From contig DGPL01000051.1 in the NCBI GenBank assembly GCA_002390425.1, positions 1 to 47,987 on the forward strand: 47,987 nucleotides of DNA, given 5' to 3'. Origin of the DNA: Kordiimonadaceae bacterium UBA4441. Its GTDB lineage: Bacteria > Pseudomonadota > Alphaproteobacteria > Sphingomonadales > Emcibacteraceae. A program made the position numbers and the translations under genes. This document shows positions 34,546 through 44,380 of the stretch, in pieces (position 1 is the stretch's first letter; every line of letters starts with the position of its first letter). The notes under the pieces are model-generated. The model did no database searches. It worked only from the letters and a program-made list of their open reading frames with translations, and was not told the DNA's origin.

Positions 34546-35224
34546 TAACATCGCTCTCCATCTAGATAACGTAAGCTTCCGTCACGAAAAAGGGGAAGCC
34601 CTGCAAAAAACATCACTCGAATTTAAGAAAGCGAAAAACACCGTAATTTTGGGGCCAAATGGCGCAGGGAAAAGTATTTTATTAAAACTCTGTCACGGTT
34701 TACTTCAACCCTCATCAGGTCATTTATTTTTTGAAAGTGATATTATAAATACATGTATGGTCTTTCCAAAACCCGTTTTCCTCAGAAGAACCGTACTCGA
34801 AAACCTCGAATATGTTCTTGAAATAAAAGGTATCGAAAAAAAGATTAGAATAGAAAAAGCGAAAAACGCCCTAAAGCAATTTTCAATGTCAGATTTTATA
34901 AATCATCCTGCTCGAAATTTATCAAGTGGTGAGAAACAACGACTTTCCCTTATTCGTGCACTCTTACTTGATCCGGATATTCTATTTTTAGACGAACCTA
35001 CTTCAAACCTTGACCCAAGCGCAACAGGTACATTAGAGAAAATGATCAAGGATACTGATGTTACCACTATTATGGCAACACATGACATAATGCAGGCAAA
35101 ACGTGTAGCTGAATACATCATTTTCATCAATCAAGGTAAAGTCAAAGAATGCGCTGGTGCGGCCACCTTTTTTAATAGACCTGCCACCGAAGAAGCACGT
35201 AAATTCATAGAAGGCAAACTATGA
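34535..35224 (+). CDS. tupC: Tungstate ABC transporter ATP-binding protein TupC
   Basis: The 229-residue ATPase has Walker A GPNGAGKS, signature LSSGEKQRLSLIRAL, Walker B ILFLDEPTSNLD and H-loop ATHD. The GTG at 34535 with GGAG upstream is preferred; an ATG at 34523 is in frame. It overlaps tupB by 11 bp and tupA by 4 bp. It energises TupB uptake of tungstate. Confidence 0.9.
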   Translation: MTNSNIALHLDNVSFRHEKGEALQKTSLEFKKAKNTVILGPNGAGKSILLKLCHGLLQPSSGHLFFESDIINTCMVFPKPVFLRRTVLENLEYVLEIKGIEKKIRIEKAKNALKQFSMSDFINHPARNLSSGEKQRLSLIRALLLDPDILFLDEPTSNLDPSATGTLEKMIKDTDVTTIMATHDIMQAKRVAEYIIFINQGKVKECAGAATFFNRPATEEARKFIEGKL

Positions 35225-36036
35225 AGAATATCGTCATTACCGCTTTAGTGATAATTGCAAGTTTAATATTTCTCATGTTCGCTAAACAGAGTGATCACGA
35301 TCTTACATTAATGGCGACAACAACGACACAGGACGCAGGCATTTTATCACATATTGTTGATGCTTTTGAAAAAGACAGCGGGTTAAAAGTAAAAGCCATC
35401 GCCTATGGCACAGGAAAAGTTTTAAGATCCGCAAAAGATGGAAATGTTGACATACTTTTAGTCCATGACCCCCTTAATGAAGATATCTTTATGAAGGGCG
35501 GTTTTGGAAAAGAACGCATTTCGATTATGCAAAATGACTTTGTTATTATTGGGCCCAATAGTGATCCTGCAACAGTTAAGATGAGTAATTCGGCAAGCGA
35601 TGCCTTTAAGAAAATTGCGTCTAAGTCTATTTTTGTTTCAAGAGGCGATGGCAGCGGAACCCACAATGCAGAAAAACGTATTTGGGGGAAAATACAGGTC
35701 GATCAAGAAAAATTGAGCCCTAACAATTATATTATTACTGGCAGTGGTATGGGACGTACACTAGGCATTGCAGTTGAAAAAGAAGCCTATGCCCTAACGG
35801 ATAGAGCAACCTGGCTTTCCTATAAAAACAAAGGACAGTTATCTGTTCTATTTGAAAATGATAGTGATTTAGAAAATATCTATAGTGTGATTAGTGTTAA
35901 CCCTCTTTTATTCGGTCATATCTCATTGAATGCACAAGATATTTTCATGAAATGGATTAAATCGCAAGAAGCCAGGGAAACGATTCAAAATTTTCAAATC
36001 AATGCAGAAAACCCTTATCTAGCCATACTTCCTTAA
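35221..36036 (+). CDS. tupA: Tungstate-binding periplasmic protein TupA
   Basis: The 271-residue solute-binding protein has an N-terminal signal or anchor (about 3-20) and the oxyanion-binding TTTT motif (MATTTTQDAGIL at about 31-42), YGTGKVL, NDFVIIGP and SRGDGSGTHNAEKRIW. These features match TupA-type tungstate binders better than ModA. The start overlaps tupC as ATGA. Molybdate as a second ligand cannot be excluded. The tungsten enzyme it serves is not in the window. Confidence 0.9.
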   Translation: MKNIVITALVIIASLIFLMFAKQSDHDLTLMATTTTQDAGILSHIVDAFEKDSGLKVKAIAYGTGKVLRSAKDGNVDILLVHDPLNEDIFMKGGFGKERISIMQNDFVIIGPNSDPATVKMSNSASDAFKKIASKSIFVSRGDGSGTHNAEKRIWGKIQVDQEKLSPNNYIITGSGMGRTLGIAVEKEAYALTDRATWLSYKNKGQLSVLFENDSDLENIYSVISVNPLLFGHISLNAQDIFMKWIKSQEARETIQNFQINAENPYLAILP

Positions 36037-36120
36037 AATTGACCCAGTCCATTATAAATTAACGTAAAATTAAGCGCCAATGCCTATATTGGGGCTCATG
36101 TGAATAATACATAGGGTCAA

Positions 36121-38313
36121 ATGGCAAATTTCGGTGAAAAAATAATGGCTTTTAAATCAAATAATTCTAATGAATTATTTGATTCACAGTGCATTCTGGA
36201 AAGCCTCCCAATGGGAGTGGCATTCTTTGATCATCAACTTAAATTGGCTCAAAGTAATCATGAATTCAATACGTTATTTTCTTTAGACGATAAATCATCA
36301 GCTACTATTTCTGAATTACTTCATATTGAGATGAGTAACGAGGATTTTGAGCACGAAAATGCTCATACGGTTTCCCTAATTCATGAAATGTTTTATGAAG
36401 CGAACTCAACAAATTCTTTTAATTGGGTCTATAAAGTTCATCTTTCAGAAAATAACACCGTTGAACTTCGTGCTGAGATATTCCCTAAAAAGGGTATTAT
36501 TATTACCTTAAAAAAAGTAGATCAGGGTGAAGATCATCAAAAGATCGAATTTCAAGCGGCAAAAGAATATTTGGAAGCGCAAACTGAACAAGCCATTCAT
36601 TTAGCAGAAGACCTCGCCGTAGCAAAAGAAGCAGCAGCAAATAACGCTAAACGTATTCAATCTATTCTCAATGCGATGGAAGAAGGCTTGGTGACGCTTA
36701 ATGAAGACGGCAAAATAGTCTCTGCCAATAATGCCATGTCTATCATATTTGGATATGCTCGTTCTGACTTTATCGGAATGGAATTATCAAATCTTGTGAA
36801 AACACGTAAGATACAAACCGTTGAACATATTTCTACACTTTTAAACGAGCAAGTTGACGGAAGTAATGTTTATAAAGCCGATGAACAAGGCCAACATCAA
36901 AATGGGTCAGCTATCCCTTTAAAAATTGATATTCGTGAAGTATATCTGGAACATGAAAAACATTATACGGTTCTTTTTAGAAACGTAAGTGAACAATATG
37001 AAGCTGAAAAGTTAATCCGCCATATGGCTTGGCATGATAGTTTAACGGGTCTCGCTAACAGAAATCTACTTTCAGAAAGGTTAGACGAAGCACTTAAACT
37101 CGCACGAAGACTTGAGAAAAAAGTCGCCGTCATGATCCTTGATTTAGATAAATTTAAACCCGTCAATGATCTTCATGGGCATGCGACTGGTGATAAACTA
37201 TTAAAGGTAGTCGCTGAAAGATTAATCAAGTGTGCTCGCGAAGTTGACACTGTCGCCAGATTGGGCGGTGATGAATTTGCAATCGTTTTTACCAATATCG
37301 AAGATGATGCGAATATAATTACAATTGCCGACCGTATCATTCACAGCATTCAACAACCCGTAGAAATTGACGGTAATGTTATCCAAATTGGAACCAGTAT
37401 AGGTATAAGCTTTTTCCCTGGTGATTCTGACACGCCAACTGAATTGATCCGCATGGCGGATGTGGCACTTTATCAAGCGAAAGAAGACGGAAGACGCGTA
37501 TTCCGCCTATATGATCCACAGATGGATGCGGAAACGAAAGTTCAAAAACAAATTGAGATGGATCTCAATAAAGCATTAGAGAATGACGAATTATTGCTGC
37601 ATTACCAACCACAATTTGACGCCACTACGGGTGAGATGGTTGGCACAGAAGCGCTAATACGTTGGCTTCACCCTGAAAATGGAATGATTTCGCCCTATAA
37701 TTTTATTCCAATAGCCGAACTTTGCGGGCTTATGATTCCTATAGGCCAATGGGTTTTAAATACGGCTTGTATTGCAGCCAAAGGCTGGCAAGATCAAGGG
37801 CTACCGAAAATTAGAATTTGCGTCAATATTTCAGCAAGACAGTTCCATGCTGATAATTTCGTAGAAACTATTGAACATGCGATAAAACTATCAAACTTAA
37901 ACCCGAAATGGTTAGAACTTGAAATTACTGAAGGCATGGTGATTAAAAACGCAGAAAGTGTGATTACCAAACTTCAAGGGTTAAAAGCTTTAGGTGTTTA
38001 TTTATCAATTGACGATTTTGGTACGGGATATTCATCCTTGGCTTATCTTAAACGCTTCCCTGTTAATAAGCTTAAAATCGATCAGTCATTTATTAGAAAT
38101 ATTCATGAAGATCAGGATGACGCAGCGATTACGGATGCTGTTATCCGCTTAGGCCACAGTTTAGGATTAACTGTCGTTGGGGAAGGTGTCGAAACCGAAG
38201 AACATGTTAAAATATTACAAGAAAAAGGTTGTGATGTTTTTCAGGGTTATCATTTCTGTAGACCCATAGATCATGATGCATTTGTTGAATTTCAAAAAAA
38301 CTCAGCTAAATGA
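36121..38313 (+). CDS. PAS-GGDEF-EAL bifunctional cyclic-di-GMP protein
   Basis: The 730-residue protein has an N-terminal PAS-like region (about 20-130), a helix (about 145-180), a PAS domain (about 180-300), a GGDEF domain and an EAL domain. GGDEF is intact at 382-386 with an RxxD inhibitory site (REVD) just before it. EAL is intact at 510-512 (GTEALIRW), with EITEGM, DDFGTGYSSL, KIDQSF and GEGVE. It may both make and break cyclic di-GMP. No transmembrane helix is seen, so it is probably cytosolic. An alternative ATG at 36145 has a better GGTGA site. Confidence 0.92.
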   Translation: MANFGEKIMAFKSNNSNELFDSQCILESLPMGVAFFDHQLKLAQSNHEFNTLFSLDDKSSATISELLHIEMSNEDFEHENAHTVSLIHEMFYEANSTNSFNWVYKVHLSENNTVELRAEIFPKKGIIITLKKVDQGEDHQKIEFQAAKEYLEAQTEQAIHLAEDLAVAKEAAANNAKRIQSILNAMEEGLVTLNEDGKIVSANNAMSIIFGYARSDFIGMELSNLVKTRKIQTVEHISTLLNEQVDGSNVYKADEQGQHQNGSAIPLKIDIREVYLEHEKHYTVLFRNVSEQYEAEKLIRHMAWHDSLTGLANRNLLSERLDEALKLARRLEKKVAVMILDLDKFKPVNDLHGHATGDKLLKVVAERLIKCAREVDTVARLGGDEFAIVFTNIEDDANIITIADRIIHSIQQPVEIDGNVIQIGTSIGISFFPGDSDTPTELIRMADVALYQAKEDGRRVFRLYDPQMDAETKVQKQIEMDLNKALENDELLLHYQPQFDATTGEMVGTEALIRWLHPENGMISPYNFIPIAELCGLMIPIGQWVLNTACIAAKGWQDQGLPKIRICVNISARQFHADNFVETIEHAIKLSNLNPKWLELEITEGMVIKNAESVITKLQGLKALGVYLSIDDFGTGYSSLAYLKRFPVNKLKIDQSFIRNIHEDQDDAAITDAVIRLGHSLGLTVVGEGVETEEHVKILQEKGCDVFQGYHFCRPIDHDAFVEFQKNSAK

Positions 38314-38325
38314 AATCTGGAATAA

Positions 38326-38913
38326 TTATTCTACTTCTTCGTCTTCTGGTAAAATATTTTGATTTAAATTCTTGATATAAACCCATTCATAAAGAGTTTC
38401 CCAAGTATCTTCAGAATTTGAAGATACTTTTCTTCGTTCATGTAAATTAAGAAGGCGCCCCTTTTGACCCTTCTGCCAGGTTAATTTATATTCATAACCA
38501 CCAACCGGCTTTTCGCTTCTTAAAACAAACCTGTCCTTTTCACGGCCGCCTTTTAAGATTTGAACACCTGCATTATTATCAACCCACATATGGACCCATT
38601 CAGAACCATTAAAAGCCGTAAGACTTTTACCGTACATTCTAAAAGGAACATATTCTGATGAAAAATGATCGTCTAAGGAAATCCAGCTCTGTTGTATGGC
38701 ACATCCTCTTAAGGTACGGCCAATACGGTCATATCCTGCCAATTTTCCATTTGAATTATGAAAAACTTGCCAATCACCAACAATAAAATCTAACTCACGA
38801 TAAAAGGGGACAGCACATGGGACAACTATATTATCACCGTTTTGCGCGTAAACTGCATTCTGAAACGGCAAAGATATAACCAAGCATATAATATAAGTGC
38901 ATATATTTTTCAT
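38326..38913 (-). CDS. Secreted DUF1579-like protein
   Basis: The 195-residue protein has a signal peptide (about 1-23, NAVYAQ). The start of the mature part (FYRELDFIVGDWQVF) matches the DFxVGxW pattern of lipocalin-like DUF1579 proteins, followed by a beta-rich stretch (YDRIGRTLRGCAIQQSW, LTAFNGSEWVHMWVDN). The family's function is not known. It is a single gene, convergent with the GGDEF-EAL gene. Cysteines at 33 and 72 could form a disulfide. Confidence 0.7.
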   Translation of the reverse strand: MKNICTYIICLVISLPFQNAVYAQNGDNIVVPCAVPFYRELDFIVGDWQVFHNSNGKLAGYDRIGRTLRGCAIQQSWISLDDHFSSEYVPFRMYGKSLTAFNGSEWVHMWVDNNAGVQILKGGREKDRFVLRSEKPVGGYEYKLTWQKGQKGRLLNLHERRKVSSNSEDTWETLYEWVYIKNLNQNILPEDEEVE

Positions 38914-39017
38914 CGTCTTTTCTTACCTTTTAACATCGGGGTGTTATTCATTTTAAAGATACAATATACTCCTCTCAACTTATATTGTCTTACATTATTT
39001 AATTGTGCTATCCGAAA

Positions 39018-40187
39018 ATGTCAGAAAAACATTCTAAACCTTGGTTTGATCCCCCTGCTGCGCTCAATGATGGCTCTAAAGTTGCCATAATTGGCGGCGG
39101 TATCAGCGGTTTAATGATGGCATCGTACCTATCTAAACATTTTGAAATTACATTAATTGAAGAAAAAAAATCCATAATGGCTGGTGCTTCTGGAAATCCA
39201 GCTGCAATTCTTGATCCTTATATTGCTTTAAATCAATCCATAGAAAAGAAATTCTATTTAAAAGCATTTGAATATGCTGTGGATTTTTATAACACTCTAC
39301 CAGAAGATGTCTTTCATAAATGCGGCCTTTTAAAATTACCTAAAGATAAAAAGGAACAGAGAAGGTTTAATAAGTTGAGCGAACAGTATCCCACTACAGT
39401 TATGCAAAAAACGAAAGAAGGATTGTTTTTTCCAAACGCGGGTTACATCAATCCGAAAAAACTGGGAGCTTATCTATCAAATAATTTTGAAACTCTTTTA
39501 AATTCAAAAGTTACTAAAATCACAAACTCAGATAAAGGAAAATGGATCTTAATTCATCACCCCGGAAATGAAAGACTTCTGGTCGACGCCGTGATTATTT
39601 GCAACAGCTATAATTCCAAAATCTTTGAACAATCTAATGATTTAAAATTTGATGAAGTTTCGGGCCAAATTTCTTATATAAAAACCGAAAAAGTCATTGA
39701 TAAAATCTATTGCTCTGATGGATATTTAACGCCTGCTATAGAAATAGAAAATGGATATGCCAATATTTGTGGCGCTACATTTGACCGTGATGATATTAAA
39801 GATATTAATGACATCTCTCATCAGAAAAACATCCAAAAATCACCTATACCACTTAATTCAAGCAAAATATTAGGTGGTAGGCGTGAAATAAGAGCCATGA
39901 CTAATGATCATTTGCCAGTATGCGGTGCTTTACCAAAATTTAATGAATACCAAAGGCTTTATAAAGATCTTCATCACGGACCTAATCATAAAGAATTTGA
40001 TACCGCATCATATCATAGTGGCCTTTATATTTCTGCTGGTTTAGGGTCAAGGGGATTTCTAACTGCGCCCCTATTAAGTGATTATTTGACCTCATTAATT
40101 CGCGATTGTAAAAAACCTATCAAAAGCCAAATACAACATGCACTTCATCCAGCAAGATTTATGATACGAAAATTGTCAAAAAAATAG
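39018..40187 (+). CDS. mnmC: MnmC C-terminal-type FAD oxidase, stand-alone
   Basis: The 389-residue flavoprotein matches the oxidase half of MnmC, which removes the carboxymethyl group from cmnm5(s2)U34 of tRNA. It has GGGISGLMMASYL (FAD dinucleotide motif), ASGNPAAILDPY and a C-terminal GLGSRGFLTAPLL. The N-terminus KPWFDPP resembles the linker that joins the two halves of fused MnmC, but the methyltransferase half (MnmD) is not in the window. The ATG at 39018 is used; a TTG at 39003 is in frame. It could instead be another D-amino-acid-oxidase-like enzyme. Confidence 0.78.
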   Translation: MSEKHSKPWFDPPAALNDGSKVAIIGGGISGLMMASYLSKHFEITLIEEKKSIMAGASGNPAAILDPYIALNQSIEKKFYLKAFEYAVDFYNTLPEDVFHKCGLLKLPKDKKEQRRFNKLSEQYPTTVMQKTKEGLFFPNAGYINPKKLGAYLSNNFETLLNSKVTKITNSDKGKWILIHHPGNERLLVDAVIICNSYNSKIFEQSNDLKFDEVSGQISYIKTEKVIDKIYCSDGYLTPAIEIENGYANICGATFDRDDIKDINDISHQKNIQKSPIPLNSSKILGGRREIRAMTNDHLPVCGALPKFNEYQRLYKDLHHGPNHKEFDTASYHSGLYISAGLGSRGFLTAPLLSDYLTSLIRDCKKPIKSQIQHALHPARFMIRKLSKK

Positions 40188-40244
40188 ACTTTCTTATTCC
40201 AAGTAATTACCATCACATCAAATAAAAATAAGAATGAGGCCAAA

Positions 40245-42185
40245 ATGTCAGAACACCACGTTTATCCTGTTTCTGCGACACTTTCGGAACAGGCATTAAT
40301 TAATAATGATCGTTATAACGAACTATATGAAAAGTCCGTTTCTAACCCCGAGGAATTCTGGTCCGAAATGGGTGACCGTCTGGATTGGATAAAAAAATTC
40401 ACCGAAGTAAAAGACGTCTCTTATGAGAAAAATGATCTGCATATTCGTTGGTATGGTGATGGCACATTAAATGCGTGTGTGAATTGCGTTGATCGCCATT
40501 TAAAAGATCGCGCCGATCAAACGGCGATTATTTTTGAAGGCGATGACCCCAATGTATCAGAAAATATCACTTACCAAAAATTATATGAAGAAGTGTGCCG
40601 ATTTTCCAACGTTTTAAAAAACGCGGGTGCGAAAAAAGGCGACCGTATTACGCTCTATATGCCGATGATACCGGAAGCCGTTTATGCCATGCTGGCTTGC
40701 GCAAGAATTGGTGCTGTCCATTCCGTCGTTTTTGGCGGATTTTCTCCCGATGCATTAGCGGGACGCATTATTGATTGTGAAAGCCAAATCGTTATTACAG
40801 CAGATGAAGGGATGCGCGGAAGAAAGGCCATTCCCTTAAAAGCGAATGTGGATAAAGCTTTAGAAAACCCTGAAACAAATGTTTCAAAAGTTATCGTTGT
40901 TAAAGCCACTGGAAACGATGTCGGATATTTAGAAGGACGAGATATTTGGTACCACGAAGAAGCAGAAAAAGTATCCGCGGAATGCCCCGCAGAAGAAATG
41001 AAGGCGGAAGATCCACTTTTTATTCTTTATACTTCCGGATCAACAGGGAAACCAAAAGGTGTTCTTCATACAACCGGTGGATATCTTGTTTATGCGAGCC
41101 TTACACATAAATATGTTTTTGATTATCATGATGGTGATATTTATTGGTGTACTGCTGACGTAGGATGGGTTACGGGTCACAGTTATATTGTCTATGGTCC
41201 ACTTGCAAATGGTGCCACAACACTCGTTTTTGAAGGTGTTCCAAATTATCCCGATGCTTCTAGGTTTTGGCAAGTGTGCGATAAACACAAGGTCAATATT
41301 TTCTATACCGCTCCCACTGCTATTAGGGCCTTAATGGGCGCCGGTGATGAATTCGTAAGGGACACAGATAGAAGCTCACTGCGTATACTAGGCAGTGTCG
41401 GAGAACCCATTAATCCCGAAGCATGGGAGTGGTATTATAATGTGGTAGGCGAAGAAAAATGCCCCATTGTAGACACGTGGTGGCAAACGGAAACCGGTGG
41501 CATCATGATAACGCCTCTTCCTGGGGCGACCGCCTTAAAGCCTGGCTCTGCAACACGCCCCTTCTTTGGTATCAAGCCTGAGCTTGTGGACGGAGACGGA
41601 AATATCCTTGAAGGTAAAGCTGAAGGCAATTTATGTATTGCTGATAGTTGGCCTGGTCAAATGCGAACCGTTTATGGGGACCATGAACGATTTATTCAGA
41701 CATATTTTTCCACTTATGAAGGAAAATATTTTACCGGTGATGGGTGCCGTCGCGATGGGGATGGTTATTATTGGATTACTGGCCGTGTCGATGATGTCAT
41801 TAATGTATCAGGACATAGGATGGGCACCGCCGAGGTCGAAAGCGCCTTGGTCGCCCATGATGATGTGGCAGAAGCCGCCGTTGTCGGTTTCCCCCACGAT
41901 ATTAAAGGTCAAGGCATTTATGCCTATGTCACATTAATGTCGGGTCATGACCCTAGTGAAGAATTAAAGAAAACACTAGTTCAGTGGGTCAGAAAAGAAA
42001 TAGGCCCAATTGCCACACCGGACCATATTCAATTTGCACCGGGCTTGCCGAAGACCAGGTCAGGTAAAATTATGCGGCGCATTCTTAGAAAAATTGCTGA
42101 AGATGATTATTCAAACCTCGGGGATACTTCAACTCTCGCTGATCCTTCAGTGGTTCATGATTTAATCGCGAACAGAATGAAATAA
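40245..42185 (+). CDS. acs: Acetyl-CoA synthetase
   Basis: The 646-residue AMP-forming enzyme activates acetate in two steps. It shows the P-loop YTSGSTGKPKGVLHTTGGYL, DTWWQTETGG, FTGDGCRRD and the C-terminal PKTRSGKIMRRILR with the acetylatable lysine K608. Length and motifs are those of normal Acs. GAGG precedes the ATG. It stands alone and ends one base before the convergent transglutaminase-TPR gene. Confidence 0.97.
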   Translation: MSEHHVYPVSATLSEQALINNDRYNELYEKSVSNPEEFWSEMGDRLDWIKKFTEVKDVSYEKNDLHIRWYGDGTLNACVNCVDRHLKDRADQTAIIFEGDDPNVSENITYQKLYEEVCRFSNVLKNAGAKKGDRITLYMPMIPEAVYAMLACARIGAVHSVVFGGFSPDALAGRIIDCESQIVITADEGMRGRKAIPLKANVDKALENPETNVSKVIVVKATGNDVGYLEGRDIWYHEEAEKVSAECPAEEMKAEDPLFILYTSGSTGKPKGVLHTTGGYLVYASLTHKYVFDYHDGDIYWCTADVGWVTGHSYIVYGPLANGATTLVFEGVPNYPDASRFWQVCDKHKVNIFYTAPTAIRALMGAGDEFVRDTDRSSLRILGSVGEPINPEAWEWYYNVVGEEKCPIVDTWWQTETGGIMITPLPGATALKPGSATRPFFGIKPELVDGDGNILEGKAEGNLCIADSWPGQMRTVYGDHERFIQTYFSTYEGKYFTGDGCRRDGDGYYWITGRVDDVINVSGHRMGTAEVESALVAHDDVAEAAVVGFPHDIKGQGIYAYVTLMSGHDPSEELKKTLVQWVRKEIGPIATPDHIQFAPGLPKTRSGKIMRRILRKIAEDDYSNLGDTSTLADPSVVHDLIANRMK

Positions 42186-42186
42186 T

Positions 42187-43308
42187 TCAAAGGGCTTCAA
42201 TTTTTAATTGTTCTGCTATGCCAAGCGCTCTTTCAGCTTCGCGTTTTTTCCCAATAGCAGCAAAAATTGTTCCTTTTAGTGAATAAAACCTTGCTTCATT
42301 GTCTTTCTGGCGAATGGCTTGATTAATATGATCTAGTGCAAGATTATATTGATTTTCTTCCATTGCCTTTTGCGCTTTTACATATCTAAAATAAGGATTG
42401 CTTTCCTGATATTTTTCAACGAGTTGCCCAAAATAATCAGCACGCTCCTTATTACCTTGTTCAGTATAAAGAAAAGATAAATTATTCAGTGCCGCTTTAT
42501 CTTTTGGATTGAATGAAAGAGCTGTAAAATATGCCTTTTCTGCATGATCTTCATAACCGTCCCGTCGATACAAAACGCCCAAATTCGTCCAAAAAGATGA
42601 CTCTTCATAATCGGTTTTAATCGCTTTTACGAAATATTTAAAAGAACTCTCAAAGTCTTGCTTGAGAAGATATTCTGCCGCCTCATTGCCATAAAAAAGG
42701 GCAAGGACATAACTTTCATCTAATAAAGTATAATTTAACTGACGGTCAGGCCCTACAGAATCAATATCCACAATTAAATCGTTTTTCCCATATAAATTGA
42801 CCCGTACATTAATATGACGACTTTCAACATATATTTCATCATTGGTATAATCCCATTCTGGCAAAATATCTATTTCTTGGAATTGTACATTTAGGCCTAA
42901 GTCTTGAGCCATCGCAAAAACTAAATAACTAAACGAGAGACAATTTCCAGCCCCATAATCAAACGTCTCAATCGCTGTCATTGTTAAGCCCGGATTATAT
43001 TTTAAACCCAAACCGTCATTATTAAAAATAGCATTGGATAATTTTTTGGCTTTAGTTTCATGATTACTGGCATTTGAAACATGCCGCTCTAAGAAGGCAC
43101 TCATTTCTTCTGACACAGCCATTACGTCTATATCTGGCAAATCTTTATTATTTAATGCACTTCCTAAAAAAGTTACACCACTGATTAATTCATATTTTGA
43201 AATTTCACCTGGATAAACATATTGATTGGGCAAAGTTTTGCATGCTGATGTTAATACCACTAGCAGCACAATAGAATAATTTTGAAACTTTTTAACCTTC
43301 ATAATCAA
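42187..43308 (-). CDS. Lipoprotein with transglutaminase-like and TPR domains
   Basis: The 373-residue protein has a lipobox (LTSACK, Cys about 23). A transglutaminase-like region (about 95-190) follows, with a candidate triad: Cys in GAGNCLSFSYL, His in ESRHINVRV and Asp in LIVDIDSV. About four TPR repeats fill residues 205-370. It may be a peptidase, crosslinking enzyme or scaffold at the outer membrane. No named family is recognised beyond these domains. It follows the amidohydrolase gene after 78 bp on the same strand and is convergent with acs. Confidence 0.8.
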   Translation of the reverse strand: MIMKVKKFQNYSIVLLVVLTSACKTLPNQYVYPGEISKYELISGVTFLGSALNNKDLPDIDVMAVSEEMSAFLERHVSNASNHETKAKKLSNAIFNNDGLGLKYNPGLTMTAIETFDYGAGNCLSFSYLVFAMAQDLGLNVQFQEIDILPEWDYTNDEIYVESRHINVRVNLYGKNDLIVDIDSVGPDRQLNYTLLDESYVLALFYGNEAAEYLLKQDFESSFKYFVKAIKTDYEESSFWTNLGVLYRRDGYEDHAEKAYFTALSFNPKDKAALNNLSFLYTEQGNKERADYFGQLVEKYQESNPYFRYVKAQKAMEENQYNLALDHINQAIRQKDNEARFYSLKGTIFAAIGKKREAERALGIAEQLKIEAL

Positions 43309-43386
43309 TAGCTAACTCCCATAATTTGAATAAAGGAATTATTTAACGATTATTTTATCACAGAGGCGTTTTTCCAACAATTCACG

Positions 43387-44379
43387 TTACTGTGAAAGCA
43401 ATGTGAGCGCGTTTTCTCTAAGAATCATTTGTTTTTCATCCGCACTTAAACGCGTTTCATTAATTACCTTAAGTCCGGTCTCAGCGGAAAATATTGGTGT
43501 GTCAGTCCCCACAACAATCTTATCTGCACCGTAAATTTCTACGGCCAGTTCTATCGCACGAGATCCAAGTGAAGACGTATCAAAAAAGAGGTTATCTTTA
43601 CGCGAAGGTGACAATTTTGCATCTGGAAAGCGCGCTTCAACGGTATGATGCATTCTTTCAACAACCATGGGGAACGTACCCCCAAGATTTGCAATATGTG
43701 TGGTCGTATTTGGGAATTGATCTAAAAAATTCGTATATAATAATGTAATTAACGCAAGCGATACGGAATGCTGCACGCCAAGAGCTCCTCGTGCAATCAG
43801 TAATTCATCAGGGTCATTTTTTGGTCGTGTATCCAATACTGGAAATTCATCAGCACGCCACCCCGGGTGGATGAAAAAATGTAACGATTTTTCATTCGCG
43901 TACTCATATAAAGCTTTGTATTCATTGGCATATTCTAAGGAAAGAAAAGCATTATTAGGAAGTATGGCACCCAACATACCATAGTTTTCAACACATCTTT
44001 TAAACTCATTTAACATTTCACCTTGATCAGCAAGTGGAAGTGCTGCCAACCCATAAATTCGACCAGGGTACCGATCACATTGAATTGCAAGGTCATCGTT
44101 ACTGGCTTTGATCATTGGCAAAGATTGTTCAATCGGTAAATAATCAATACCGAGCAAACCGGGCAATGAAATAACCTGTTTTTCCATTCCTACATGATCA
44201 AGATATTCGATGCGTTCAACCATATTATAGTAAAGACTTGAATATGGCAGTGTACTAACTGGCATATGATAAAGAGAATTTCGATCCGAATTATGCGTAA
44301 TGCGAGGATCATTTTTACGTGCCTCAAGCATTTCCATAAGTTTAGGTGCAATATAATGTGCGTGAAAATCTATAGCCAT
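43387..44379 (-). CDS. Amidohydrolase-2 (ACMSD-like) family metal-dependent hydrolase
   Basis: The 330-residue protein begins with the metal motif DFHAHYIAP (H5 and H7). HFFIHPGW and HIANLGGTFP supply further His ligands, and VVGTDTPIF supplies the late Asp. This is the amidohydrolase-2 group that includes ACMSD decarboxylases. The substrate is unknown. It starts one base after the PepSY gene stop and is likely co-transcribed with it. Confidence 0.85.
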   Translation of the reverse strand: MAIDFHAHYIAPKLMEMLEARKNDPRITHNSDRNSLYHMPVSTLPYSSLYYNMVERIEYLDHVGMEKQVISLPGLLGIDYLPIEQSLPMIKASNDDLAIQCDRYPGRIYGLAALPLADQGEMLNEFKRCVENYGMLGAILPNNAFLSLEYANEYKALYEYANEKSLHFFIHPGWRADEFPVLDTRPKNDPDELLIARGALGVQHSVSLALITLLYTNFLDQFPNTTTHIANLGGTFPMVVERMHHTVEARFPDAKLSPSRKDNLFFDTSSLGSRAIELAVEIYGADKIVVGTDTPIFSAETGLKVINETRLSADEKQMILRENALTLLSQ

Positions 44380-44380
44380 A

